A stretch of 21,267 bases of DNA from Dissophora ornata (GCA_025201705.1 MU617158.1:1-21267); one strand, 5' to 3'; shown: positions 1-9,272, numbered from the stretch's first letter. Program-made: numbers and translations. Notes: generated by a model not told the origin, from the letters alone.

Positions 1-392
1 CTGATGCGATGAATGAGGTGGGACAGAGATATCAGACTGCGGTGCGGAGCAGCATGAAGGCAGGCCAGAGAAAGACCCAGAATCGAAAGGGGAATGGAAA
101 ACGAGCAAATGGAAAGAACGGATGGAGTGAAGAAGTAAAAAAAAAAAGCCCACAGGAGGTGCAAGAGAAAATGGACCGCAGGGGCGCGTTCTAGGGTGTG
201 GTGTGCTTTTGCACAAACGTGTGCAACCACCGGCCAAACGAACAACCTCCCTTCCACACTCTTGGCCCCCTTCTCCTCCTGCTTAGCCCTCGTTTTCTAG
301 CCATCCCTGTAATGCTTCTGTATTTCCTTTCGTCATTCATACAATTTATTTGCCACTGGGTATAATAGAGCGCTACTTCTTCTTTCATTATT
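1..392. other. Left-edge non-coding stretch
   Basis: I see no supportable gene here. Positions 1-190 are purine-rich on the plus strand, so they are pyrimidine-rich on the minus strand. That resembles the CT-rich leaders of other genes in this window and could be the promoter of a leftward gene beyond the edge; this is weak inference. The short plus-strand frame at 9-194 is Lys/Arg/Gly/Asn-rich low complexity and is not convincing. Positions 191-392 are the probable 3' untranslated region and downstream flank of the minus-strand gene ending at 393. Confidence 0.4.
345..350 (-). terminator. AATAAA polyadenylation signal
   Basis: A perfect AATAAA on the minus strand lies about 45 nt past the stop codon of the secreted repeat protein. 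This is the usual spacing for a polyadenylation signal. The assignment rests on motif and position only. Confidence 0.5.
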
Positions 393-1406
393 CTAAATGC
401 CGATGTGAAGATTGATACCGATCAAGCCAAACAAGCTTCCAAGGAGCTCGTTATGCCTCTCAGCGCAGTCAGTCGGGACGTCGTTGTTGTAGAAGGGGTC
501 AAGATGATTGGCAAAAAAGTTCTGGAGGCTCACACGAGCGCCCAAAACCGTTTCGGCATCCTGAGAATTCTGGCAACCAGACTTGCACACAAACTTGGGG
601 TCGAAATCACCAGCAATATTAATTCCGACTTGGAGACCATTCTTGTCCTCAACGTTGGGCTCGGTCGTGGACTCGGGAACAGCGGCTGCGGTCTCGAGAC
701 CAGGAGCAGGAGACTCAGGGACTGGAGCGGGGCTCTCTGGGGCTGGAGCAGGGGCCTCTGGGGCTGGAGCAGGTGTCTCTGGAGCTGGAGCGGGTGTCTC
801 TGGAGCTGGAGCGGGTGTCTCTGGGATAGGAGCTGAGGCCTCAGGAGCAGGAGCGGGAGCAATCTCGGTATTGGTCATCTTCTCAGTGCAGTCCTTCGAC
901 AACGTCACAGCATTGACATTAAACTGCAAACGCTTAATAACAATATCGGTGATCTTGGCATTAATGTCCGTCATCCTCTTTTCGACTTCCTTCTTGTTGG
1001 ACCAGGTGAAATCCATGGAGGGGTCTTCAGCGATGGTCTCCATGATAACGGGAGCAAGAGCCTCGGACGTGCAATCCTGCTTGGCCTTGTCAATCGTAGA
1101 CTTGACGGTGACCATTAACATAGCCTCCCTGGGGAGAGCCTCGACACCACTGGGGACCTTGGCGGCCTCGATCTTGAGCTTCAGGAGGTCAAGGCGATCA
1201 CGAGCAATTCCGGCATAGAGATTGGCGGATGCACTGACGAAGAGGTCTCGAGCGACTCCGTCCTCGTGGGTGCACCCGGTGCAGCGCTTCGAGAGATTAG
1301 AGGGGATGTTGGCGTTCGTGATGGACTCACGAGAGGCCAGAGGAGCAGCAGTGGCAACGGTGGCAATAGCTGCCGAGATCATAAGGATGGAGGAAATGAA
1401 CTTCAT
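393..1406 (-). CDS. Secreted Pro/Ala/Glu heptapeptide-repeat protein
   Basis: Intronless 337-residue protein of unknown function. Residues 1-20 form a clear signal peptide (MKF, then a hydrophobic stretch ending ATA-AP). A Lys40-Arg41 pair directly before Cys42 looks like a Kex2-type processing site, so the mature chain may begin CTGC. Residues 45-180 are helix-prone, with Cys112 and Cys173. Residues 189-237 are seven tandem heptapeptides of the form ETPAPAP, with drift at the ends. Residues 255-337 form a second Cys-containing block (Cys274, Cys278, Cys314) ending in a hydrophobic Gly/Leu/Ile segment. There are seven cysteines downstream of the signal. The architecture, two folded blocks joined by a Pro-rich linker, is typical of cell-wall or secreted fungal proteins, but I recognise no family. 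A TATA-like box upstream and an AATAAA downstream support a real gene. The long antisense frames are repeat shadows. Confidence 0.85.
   Translation of the reverse strand: MKFISSILMISAAIATVATAAPLASRESITNANIPSNLSKRCTGCTHEDGVARDLFVSASANLYAGIARDRLDLLKLKIEAAKVPSGVEALPREAMLMVTVKSTIDKAKQDCTSEALAPVIMETIAEDPSMDFTWSNKKEVEKRMTDINAKITDIVIKRLQFNVNAVTLSKDCTEKMTNTEIAPAPAPEASAPIPETPAPAPETPAPAPETPAPAPEAPAPAPESPAPVPESPAPGLETAAAVPESTTEPNVEDKNGLQVGINIAGDFDPKFVCKSGCQNSQDAETVLGARVSLQNFFANHLDPFYNNDVPTDCAERHNELLGSLFGLIGINLHIGI
696..842 (-). repeat. 21-bp coding minisatellite (seven heptapeptide units)
   Basis: Seven 21-bp units encode EASAPIP, ETPAPAP three times, EAPAPAP, ESPAPVP and ESPAPGL. The inner units are nearly identical in DNA and the outer ones have diverged. 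This is typical of an expanding and contracting in-frame minisatellite. The length is a multiple of three, so the number of copies can change without a frameshift. Confidence 0.85.
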
Positions 1407-1509
1407 TGTGGTGTATTGCGGTGTATTCGCTGTGTAGAGAGTGTGTTGAAGAGAGGAGTAGCTGTGAGAAAGATGAGGATAATGGTCGGTGAGTTGGCGA
1501 AACCAGGCC

Positions 1510-1517
1510 CTTTTATG
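1510..1517 (-). promoter_or_regulatory. TATA-like box of the secreted repeat protein
   Basis: CATAAAAG on the minus strand lies about 104 nt upstream of the ATG at 1406. It is the best TATA-like element between the start codon and the AT/GC-mixed upstream region. Transcription would be expected to start near 1480. Motif-based only. Confidence 0.4.
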
Positions 1518-1832
1518 TGATCAAAGGTCCGTAGGATGGGACCAGGCACCAGACTGCCTGCCAGATCGATCATAGATAGTCCTTGATACTAGTAGCGAAA
1601 GGAACTTGAAGAGCGGGGCAGAGCTCGGAAGTTGGAGCTTGTTTACTTGGCGTGAATGAGCCGTGCTACTCATCGTTACTGCAGCCTAGATTCTCAGTTC
1701 GCGTTCGACAGCAACAACCCTTGATGTGGCGTCAATTTCCATCTGTGAATGCAGGCGCTATTGTGCGCAGACATCGCATTATTCGACATCCCCCAATAGC
1801 CAAGGAGGAAGTAGAATAGGCATTGCTCAGGA

Positions 1833-2510
1833 TTAATACTTTGCCTCAAACCAATGCAGGAGTCGAGTCGGCTCGTTAGAGTCCTTCTGGGGCCCTTTGA
1901 GATGAAACCAAGGCATCGGCTGGAATGGATTTATCGTTACGAAACGACGACTGCATGGGCAGTCTACTTCATCCCCACTGCGACGTCGCGTGTCGCAGAC
2001 CCGAATGTGGACGTGTGCTGTACGTGGAAGCAGACAACGCCTTGTTAGGAAAACCACAATCTGATTGTTGATAACACGGATCTCGATTTTGCCCTGCGGC
2101 ACAGTGGTATCGATCAAGATCACACCAGAGCGCACGGTCCAAACGCCGCAAATTGCACGTGGATACTTTAGGACACGTCTCCTGCCCGGGAAACGCGTCC
2201 TTGACGTGCAAGAAAAGGCCCCTCTACCCCTCCTCCTCCTCTCAGCTCCCTCTCTGTGCTGCGCCATTAACACTCGCAATCGGCACAGCCATGCCAGGAA
2301 ACGAGCAAACCCTTCAAGCCAGCTCTGCATAAATGATGGCCAGTCTCTCCATGCCCACGCACTGGACGATGAGGCAGAATTGGGCCGATAACGCAGCCTT
2401 CGCTTTTTCTTGCACCCCTTTTTGTCCTTTATATGTTCAAGTGCCAGGTGTTGGTTGAGATCAGTATTCGCTTCTACATTCGAAATGGGGATCGCAGTGA
2501 ATCCGACCAA
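1833..2510 (-). other. Orphan open frame, doubtful coding
   Basis: A 225-codon open frame with its own ATG and a TAA stop. The N-terminal half is Arg/Ser/Trp-rich and unpersuasive. The C-terminal half contains a beta-strand-like run (GVILIDTT, IEIRVINNQIVVFL, AHVHIRV) followed by a CPC motif. I recognise no family. The opposite strand is also open over part of the stretch, which weakens the case. It could be a decayed or orphan gene, or chance. Confidence 0.15.
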
Positions 2511-2860
2511 TCAGTTACGCCGCTTGTGGAATGACTTTCCACATGCATTCCCCATCTCTTATCTCTGCTATCCGACACCCTGGGGCCGAGGACCATGAGC
2601 CCCACTCCAGCGTTAATTTTTTTTTTTCGCGTCCACATTCACACAAAGTCGTCTAGTCTCAAATACGCGTCTGAACACCTTCCAGTCCAGTTTTCAATCA
2701 TTCCTAGCATCGCTCGCCCCGATATCAATCTTTCATCTGCCACCATCTGCCATAGCATCTAGTGTTTCTCCGCAGTAGACGTGGTTGCGCTGGCATCCCT
2801 CTCTTCTTCCCGTCTTGTCCAACCCCCTCCCCCCTCCCCCCTCTTTCCAGTACCCAAAAT

Positions 2861-4530
2861 ATGGATATCTACAACTCGTCGTCCATCTCAACATCCAGCC
2901 GATTAACGCCTTTGGAAGAAGCAGAGCTACAAGTCGCCTCCAAAAGCACAGAGGATCTTCAGACAGCTTCAGTATTCCCCGCCCCTGATGCGAAAGAAGA
3001 ATTGAAGCGTGGGGACAATCTTGTAGGAAGAAAGGCAAGACACAATGAACAGCCACAATTACGGCCGCCACAGGGACGCATACTGATCGTGGTTGTGGAT
3101 AAGGATCCGAAGAGGTCCACACGATCAAGCCATGGTGATGAAAATATACCTCAGATCCAAGCCTCGGCGGCCATGGACGACATGGAGATCGAGACTCTAG
3201 CAGCGGATGATAGGGAGCCCCCGCCAGAAGAACGTGCTCCATCCATAAACGTGTCGACGGCATCACCAATAGCATCCAGAGCTGCCAAAGATAAGGCGGC
3301 CGTACAACTCGGACCATCGGAGCCCTACCTGAAGGATGAGCAGGAGGATCAACCCTCTTCTAGACTATCGGTCACGGCAACAGGGGCTATATCTTCCGGC
3401 GCGTCGATACTTTCTGCTTCGCCAACGTTGCTATCCAATTCTTCCCACCAACGACGAACATCATCAGTAGCCTCCCACCAAAGCCTGCAACTACATCAAC
3501 AAATCCAACATAATACTAGCGCCTTGACCCTGGAGGCTGCAAGGCCACCCTCTCCCACTAGCTGGCTTGATCCAGAACATTTCGACGTCGTATTCCGTGA
3601 ACTGACAAAGTACTCTGAGCAGATGGAATTACTGAATGATCAAATTCTTGAGGCTATGACGCTCTACCAGCCACTCTCCGCGCCTACCCCTACCTTGTTG
3701 ATTTCACCTGCACCTGCATTCGTTAGGGGACCTGCTTCACCTGAGGAGACAAGGAGAAGGGTGAAAGGAAAGGAAAAGGCCGTGGATCTGGAAGAGGACC
3801 GGTTCTGTGTCGCCCAGTCATTCGCCGATATCGCCATGGACTCTTGGCCTCGGATCTACAAGATCCCACCAGAACCCAGAACAGCATTGATGACAAAACA
3901 TCGGATCAAGATTGCGATAAAGCTTAAGAATGCTATTGTTGCGTTTTGGAGCGCGCAGAGCCATTTCCAGGAACAGGCGCAACTGATCCTGGATGTCTAT
4001 CAGGTAAAAAAAAAAGGATGACATGATTGAAATCAGAGAAGCTAAAGTGCCGTACGGTTATTGATTTTTTTTTCTTGATACTTCCCCAGGATCCGGCAGA
4101 ATTGGAGTGCGGGAACAGGATCCGGATGCTGAAGAGTCGACATCTCAATAATCTTCTCTCTCAGGAACCCCTGGATCCCCACGACATTCGTCAGCTCCTG
4201 GAAAAATATGGACGGCACCAAGACAAGATGGCGGTGCTTTCTGATCAACTACAGAGCGTCTGGCTTGGGATACTGATGCTCCTGGCTGATCCGGATCAGA
4301 AGCAATCCTCCAAACTAAGTTGTCGACTGGGTGTCAGTTCAATGCATCTACCAAGCGGTGGCGCTTCATCGTCTTCATCCTATTACCTCGACCCGCTCAC
4401 TCCACCGTTAGAAAGCTCGAGAGGTCTCTTCCACCTGAGTCGGAACAAGCAACTGGGGCTCAAGGTCACAGTGCTGCTTGCTGTAGGCGCGGGCATGATC
4501 GCAATGGCGCTTGTGCTAAACACGCGGTGA
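2861..4530 (+). CDS. Probable tail-anchored membrane protein
   Basis: Spliced model: exon 1 is 2861-4003 and exon 2 is 4090-4530, with a phase-0 GT-AG intron of 86 nt (donor CAG|GTAAAA, acceptor CCCCAG). The product is 527 residues. Residues 1-235 are Ser/Thr/Pro/Glu-rich and probably disordered. Residues 236-272 form an amphipathic helix (LDPEHFDVVFRELTKYSEQM). Residues 313-450, spanning the splice junction, are helix-rich, with FADIAMDSWPRIYKIPPEP and later LLEKYGRHQDKMAVLSDQLQ. Residues 503-524 are a single hydrophobic helix (LGLKVTVLLAVGAGMIAMALVL) followed only by NTR. There is no signal peptide. One C-terminal membrane helix behind a long cytosolic domain is the tail-anchor pattern used for ER, outer mitochondrial or nuclear-envelope proteins. 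I recognise no family and see no clear SNARE motif. The ATG is the first in frame; the open frame upstream of it has no ATG. Confidence 0.8.
4004..4089 (+). other. Intron of the tail-anchored protein gene
   Basis: An 86-nt GT-AG intron with a T-rich run (TTTTTTTTTCTTG) before the CCCCAG acceptor. Removing it joins two open frames in phase 0. Reading through reaches a TGA within about 20 nt. Confidence 0.85.
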
Positions 4531-4791
4531 TGAGCGATATTCGCTTTCGCACTTGAAAATAGTCCCTTTCTTATTCTTTGTGTCCCTGTAAAAGATATCA
4601 TTGTCCTCATCTTTGTAGTAAAAAAATCGCGTTCTGTCAACCTTTGCCACCTTGTATACCCTCAAAACACACACAAACACACACACACAGGCTACTTGGT
4701 CTTATTTTTCGATAAGATCGCTGTCCAATCTGTGGGCCTGGCACTCTTTTTTATTAAAATGTAAAAAAATGCAAAGTGCCGATTAGCGTCA
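4531..4791. other. Convergent 3' flanks with a CA-rich microsatellite
   Basis: This 261-bp gap lies between two converging stop codons. It holds an interrupted (AC)n tract at about 4668-4689. The transcripts of the two flanking genes may overlap here, since no canonical AATAAA is seen for the plus-strand gene. Confidence 0.6.
4750..4755 (-). terminator. AATAAA polyadenylation signal of the SET gene
   Basis: A perfect AATAAA on the minus strand about 37 nt past the stop codon at 4792-4794, inside an AT-rich stretch. Confidence 0.5.
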
Positions 4792-6723
4792 TTAGCGCGT
4801 GTAGCGCGCAGGCTTGTAAATAGTATTCCGTCTTGGTCGATCCGTCGTCGGTTCTTCCCTCCTCGCGGGTGAAGCAGCGCGCGATCGTGAGCCAGTCCTT
4901 CCCTTCTTTTGCTCTCCACCGGCGTCGCTGTTGGATACTTCCTTCTCCCAGAACCGATCCACTTCCTTTCCATAGAACACAAAGAGTTCCTCGCCAGCTT
5001 TGACGTCCCTATTTGTTTGACAAATCACCTGGTTTACAACACTCCCTGTGATGAATGTGATGTTACCGCTGGGGTCCTCGTTCATGAAATGGAAAGGGCA
5101 GTACAATCGTCCATTTGGATCGCTGTACGGCATTCCGTTCTCATCTGTGGCGTCCAGTACCGTGCGTCTGTACATGATCGAGTAGTGAGACGCAACTCCA
5201 AGGCCATCTTTGAGCGAGTCAAACTCGTTTTCAGTCATGGGCACGCCAAAGTAAAATCCAAGGGGCGTGCTGGCAGGCAAGTCGACCTTTGCAAAAAGTC
5301 CGTTTCCAGAATTTGGGATCGACGATAAACCCACACGGACAACATCCGCCAAGCTCGTAGGCACGCTGGATAGATCCAGATCCTCCAGGCGATATTCGTC
5401 AACCTTTTCAGAATTGGGCTGTGGTGTAGACGCCTTGACTGATTTTGACGTTGTAGATGATGATGCCGCCAGAGTCGCGGGGATTGCGTTGGCATTGATG
5501 GTTGATATGGATTCTGGTTCCTGGAAGAGTGTCGTTGCTGGGGTGGTGGGCAGTGAGGATGCAGCACTGCTTGTTGATTTGAGTTCCATTCGCTCCAGCT
5601 TGTCTGCCACTTTCGAATCTTGATCCTGAAGATCGTCTCTGAGGTCATCTTGCCCTTGACTGGCTGTGTCCTTGTTTAATCCAGAAATCTCTCCCGAGTC
5701 CTGCTCGGCCTTGATCTTCTTGTTGCTCCGCGCATCGCCGTTCAATTCCGCATCAAGGAGTCCTGGACTCCGCTTTCTTGAATCCGCTGAATACTCTCTG
5801 TCCACAGTACTTTTGTCCGCATCGAGGGAATCTATTACTAAACCTGTCGACGATGTGCTGTTACCAGTAGTAGCTGTTGAAGTGGATTCGGTGTTGGTGT
5901 TGCTGGTAATGGTCGTTGTTGCAGACTGGGCATCTCGAGCCCCTGGAGTATCCTGCTCAAGCACCTTTCGAGCTTCTTCACGACGCTCCAGAACATGGAT
6001 AGGGAGGGCGCCTTCCTTGGGAACTCCAAAGCACAGCGGCCAGTCATGCTTGATCAGCTTTTCCATCCAGCCATCATACTCCTTCACCGCAGTATCAAAG
6101 TCTCCAGGTGCATATGCTAGATGAAAATGTGTGCTCTTGCTTCCCTCAGGTTTGAAGGGGATGAAATACTTGTCACCGTTGTTGGTCAAACATGCCGACG
6201 CAGAGTTCATTGGTGTCTAGAAACAGGAATACTCAAAAAAATCGTGTGAAAAATCGAGGACAAGGTAGAACATGGACTGACTGACTGCAGCTGATCTGCA
6301 GAAATGACCTTGTAAACGCTCATTTGGGCCATTTGTTCATACCTTGCCAGTAAATACACGCGGCAACCCTTTTTCTGCGCTGAACTTGCGGTCCAAGGCC
6401 ACAGCAGCATTGATCAGTTCCTGGCGGGCAGCGGTGTGGTTGGGCATGGATCTCAGAGCCAGAAACATCATGTAAGGTTGCGTGTGCCAGCGAGGCTTGA
6501 CATTCGACCGTTTGGGCGCATTGTGTCGCGTGTAGGTTCCGTTTGAGGAGGTTGAGAGAGTGTCCGCCATTGCAGTGGTTGGGTTGGAGGGTGAGGGCGC
6601 GGAAGCTGTTGCATGTCCGTTGGATGAACAAGAAGGTAGTACAGACTCTTGTAGAGATGACGAGCTGGCATGGGCGCGGGTGCGAGGGGACTGTGGAGGA
6701 GAAGAGGGCGTAGGCAGAGTCAT
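4792..6723 (-). CDS. Winged-helix-like plus SET-domain protein
   Basis: Spliced model on the minus strand: exon 1 is 6723-6343 and exon 2 is 6216-4792, with a phase-0 intron at 6342-6217 (donor AAG|GTATGA, acceptor TTTCTAG). The product is 601 residues. Residues 1-75 are Ser/Pro-rich. Residues 78-162 look like a winged helix: PYMMFLALRSMP, a helical stretch, then GKTPMNSASACLTNNGDKYF. This resembles the HARE-HTH pattern, in which a T/S-P-L motif leads into the recognition helix and a short wing. Residues 220-400 are Ser/Thr/Asp-rich with a basic NKKIK patch. Residues 419-550 are a SET domain: GNGLFAK opening, FHFMNEDPSGN near 502-512 in the NHSC position, and GEELFVFYGK at 535-544. SET domains transfer methyl groups to lysine. 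No pre-SET or post-SET Cys cluster is visible. The tail is Arg/Ser-rich. A role in chromatin or another nuclear process is inferred. MADTLST at codon 52 is an alternative start. Confidence 0.85.
6217..6342 (-). other. Intron of the SET gene
   Basis: A 126-nt GT-AG intron, phase 0. It falls exactly between GK and TP of the winged-helix-like signature GKTP, so the motif is complete only after splicing. The second exon also has an ATG two codons downstream of the junction, which could mislead an intron-blind gene caller. Confidence 0.85.
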
Positions 6724-7192
6724 GGCTGAACAATGCGAGTGACAAGAGTGACAAGGGGCGAGAGGGATGCGGTGGCGAAAGAAACAACAAAGAGGAGAGA
6801 GATGCTCGTGAGCGTAGTGTATTACAGAGCAGAGCTACTTGCGATTTGTTTTCATTTTTTTTATGCGAGTCTCTGCCTTTTCCCAGTTTTGCGTTTTGCT
6901 TCTTCGACAGCCATCTTTATCCGTTTATCCATAGTGCAACCCAGCGGTGCAGATCAATTGGGCGCGGCTGCGAACCTTGGGCCACAGACAGAACCCACAA
7001 TACGCCCCGGCCTCATCCTCTGGACACCCTTCTGCTCTCTCTCGTGTGGGCGACGACCGTGGCAAAGCCTGCAGTCCGTGACTGCTACATATCGACAGCC
7101 GTTGTGCTTTTGAGCCTTGTGCTTTTATGCTTTTGTTTCCCCCATTAGCAACAAACTCCACCTTCTTGACATCCGAGGAATAGCTAGCCATC
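6724..7192. promoter_or_regulatory. Shared divergent promoter, SET gene and zinc-finger gene
   Basis: 469 bp separate two outward-facing ATGs. On the minus strand an A-rich CATAAAAAAAAT run lies near 6852-6866. On the plus side a CCAAT-type sequence (read as ATTGG) lies near 6956-6960, and T-rich leader sequence is at 7100-7145. The separation is short enough that the two genes probably share regulatory elements. Inference from geometry only. Confidence 0.45.
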
Positions 7193-9034
7193 ATGCAGTC
7201 CAACAAGACCTACGCCTGTAGTATCGCAGGATGTGACGCGACCTTCACGGTGATTTTCGACTGGACTCAACACGTCCGGAAGCACGCGCATGCGGTCATG
7301 ATGTGAGTGTTTTCGCTTTCTTGCTTTTCATTGTCATACCATGCACAAGACAAAGAGAACAAGCATGATAACGAATAAGAGCAAGGAGCAATTAACGACA
7401 TTTTCTGCATTTTGTCATGTCTTAGGTCCAACAATAACCAGAGACCAAAGACTGCACAAGCGCCGCGGGCACAAGCCCAAGCACAGCCCCCACCAGCTCC
7501 ACGGACTTCATCATCAGTACCGACCTCATCTCATCCACACCTCCAACAGAATGCCTCAGCGATAACAGCGCGTGCCTCAGGAGCACCTAGATCGTTTGAA
7601 GTAACGTCCTCGTCCACAACAAGAAAGCAGGTGACACCCTCAGCATCAACACCAGCCCCTACCACAACCGCATCTACCGCTGCATCAGTAATATCTTCTA
7701 GGATTCTGTTCGCAGCGCCAACCACAATTTCATCTGCAACACCAATGTTGTCATCACCGAGAGCGGCTTTATCCAAAACACCAGAAATACTATTTGCGAA
7801 AGGAACTTGGTCCGCAGCACCTCCATCACCCGCAAGAGCAGCCTCCCCGACGCCAGCCGTATTAGCCAAGACCACACGTTCATCCGCAGCGCCAGCAATA
7901 TCTTCTAGCACAACAGTGTCTTCCTCCACACCAGCAATATCTTTTATCAGGGTAGTTCCATCAACTCGGGTAGCATCTTTGAGGAAGCCAACTCCACTCA
8001 CAACACCGACAATACCAGCAACATCAGTAACACCGGCAATATCCACAAAAGAAGCAATTCCACCCACATCACCAACAAAGACACCGTCTACACCTCAGGG
8101 GTCACCAAAAATCCCAACAATCCCTTCATCTACATCGGTCGCAGAAAATGGCGTTCTGCCCGCCATGTCAGTATTAACAACATTAGGCCATAGATCAACA
8201 TCGGATTCCTCGACATCCATGGATAGACTCCCCACACCATCATCTGAAACATCTGCCATTTCGCTCGAAAACGGATTTCGGGCATTACCAGATATTGATA
8301 TCGATATCGATATCGAAACCTGGGACGATTCTGATGCTAGCGAGCACTATGTGGATGCGCCTTTCCTCACAGAGGCGAATGAAGAGACAAGGGAGGAAGA
8401 GGAAGAAGATCAGGATGAGAGTAAGACAGAGACGATCCTCGTGTGCAAGTTGCGTGATGAAGTGGCTAAGCGAGCACCGAGCAATGGCAAGGCAACGAGG
8501 TCTAAAGGAGTTGCTCTGTTTTCAAAGGACTGCACGGCTGTGTTCGACACAGAAATGGATCAAATCAGGCATTACCTCGAGCACATTGTATCGTTTGGTC
8601 CGTATCTCGAGTGCCCAGTCAAGACGTGTAGGATGATGGTTATTTCTGAGAGTCTGATGAAAGAGCACAATGACCAATTCCACCCCTGGAAGAGAACGAA
8701 GGTGACAGCGTCAGTACCATCACCATCGCCAGCGCCATCACTGTCACAAACATCGTCTCTGGATCTACTGACTCAGAACCAGCGAAAACGGACGAGATCG
8801 CAGTCCAAGGTTCAAGAGACCTTTGACCTGGATAACATTACTGCTACAGGTGCGAAGAGAATAGCATCTACCGGCGGGGAGTCCAAGGAAGGATCCAGAG
8901 AAGCAAGAAGCTTGCAAAGGGCGAGTCGCAAAATAGCTGCGAGCCTCAGTTCAAAAGAAGAGAGTGACGACTCTGGAGATTTCCAGCCCCAGATACTGGG
9001 GCCGTTCTTCACTGGTAGATCGACAAGGGAATAG
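7193..9034 (+). CDS. C2H2 zinc-finger protein with degenerate middle finger
   Basis: Spliced model: exon 1 is 7193-7302 and exon 2 is 7426-9034. The GT-AG intron (GTGAGT ... CTTAG) splits a Met codon in phase 2. The product is 572 residues. Finger 1 lies at the N-terminus (Cys9, Cys14, His27, His31; C-x4-C-x12-H-x3-H). Residues 40-300 are a Ser/Thr/Pro/Ala-rich linker with repeated PAIS and SSTP motifs, followed by a DIDIDIDI run at 326-333 and an acidic stretch ending near 370. A finger-like segment at 401-423 keeps Cys406, His419 and His423 but has Leu in place of the first Cys. Finger 3 is at 433-456 (Cys433, Cys438, His451, His456; C-x4-C-x12-H-x4-H). The C-terminus is basic/Ser-rich (QRKRTRSQSK). 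It is probably a nucleic-acid-binding regulator; target unknown. Without splicing, finger 1 would be missed entirely. Confidence 0.85.
7303..7425 (+). other. Intron of the zinc-finger gene
   Basis: A 123-nt intron with consensus donor GTGAGT and acceptor CTTAG. Read-through would meet TGA at once (7304-7306). Splicing rebuilds ATG from AT|G and keeps the frame. Confidence 0.85.
8291..8316 (+). repeat. GATATC hexanucleotide microsatellite (coding)
   Basis: About four copies of GATATC/GATATT in frame, encoding alternating Asp-Ile in the acidic part of the zinc-finger protein. The hexamer keeps the reading frame and is self-complementary. Confidence 0.8.
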
Positions 9035-9272
9035 CGATTTGTGCAAGATAGAGAAGGTGAAAAAGAAATGTGAATGAAAGAGATAATAAACATGTTGCGA
9101 GTGCAGAGCTGGGTAGCAAACGCGACTGAGGATGGAGTTCAATGGGTTCGATTACATTGACATCCTGAGACACTGACCAGTACGGCCGTTTATATAAATA
9201 CTGCATCTATGGCATGGTCAACAGATACAGACTTGTAAATGGATCAACTATCTATCTGTGCTTGACCAATGT
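9035..9272. other. Convergent 3' flanks
   Basis: 238 bp between the stop codons of the zinc-finger and nucleotidase genes. It contains the AATAAA of the former. No canonical AATAAA is seen for the minus-strand gene, although an AT-rich TTTATATAAATA block lies near 9190-9201. The overlap of the two 3' ends is unknown. Confidence 0.5.
9085..9090 (+). terminator. AATAAA polyadenylation signal of the zinc-finger gene
   Basis: A perfect AATAAA 51 nt past the TAG stop at 9032-9034, at the usual spacing for a polyadenylation signal. Confidence 0.5.

Larger units (their letters stand above)
1407..2860. other. Divergent intergenic region of 1.45 kb
   Basis: This separates the minus-strand secreted protein from the plus-strand tail-anchored protein and should carry both promoters. 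The plus-strand side has a CTTTATATG TATA-like sequence near 2428 and a poly-T run near 2618. A CT-rich tract at about 2818-2850 ends in a splice-acceptor-like TTTCCAG just before the ATG at 2861, so a 5'-UTR intron is possible. Between 1833 and 2510 there is an orphan open frame on the minus strand, described separately. Nothing else was recognised. Confidence 0.5.

Noticed and set aside
405..1218. Long plus-strand frames (143 and 211 codons) rich in Trp/Ser/Leu or Gly/Ala
   Set aside because: They are antisense to the secreted repeat protein and stay open only because of the 21-bp minisatellite; the minus strand has the signal peptide, TATA-like box and AATAAA.
2733..3317. 194-codon minus-strand frame
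   Set aside because: It overlaps the start of the tail-anchored protein gene, shows no motif, and the plus-strand model has a clean intron and membrane helix.
5666..6124. 152-codon plus-strand frame
   Set aside because: Antisense to the Ser/Thr-rich middle of the SET protein; no domain or start context.
7531..8067. 178-codon minus-strand frame with Val/Ala/Asp/Gly composition
   Set aside because: It is antisense to the Ser/Thr/Pro-rich linker of the zinc-finger protein; the repeat-like composition mirrors that linker, and there is no domain.
9142..9160. GGTTCGATTAC resembling a tRNA T-loop
   Set aside because: The flanking bases do not form a T-stem, and no acceptor or anticodon arm can be placed upstream.
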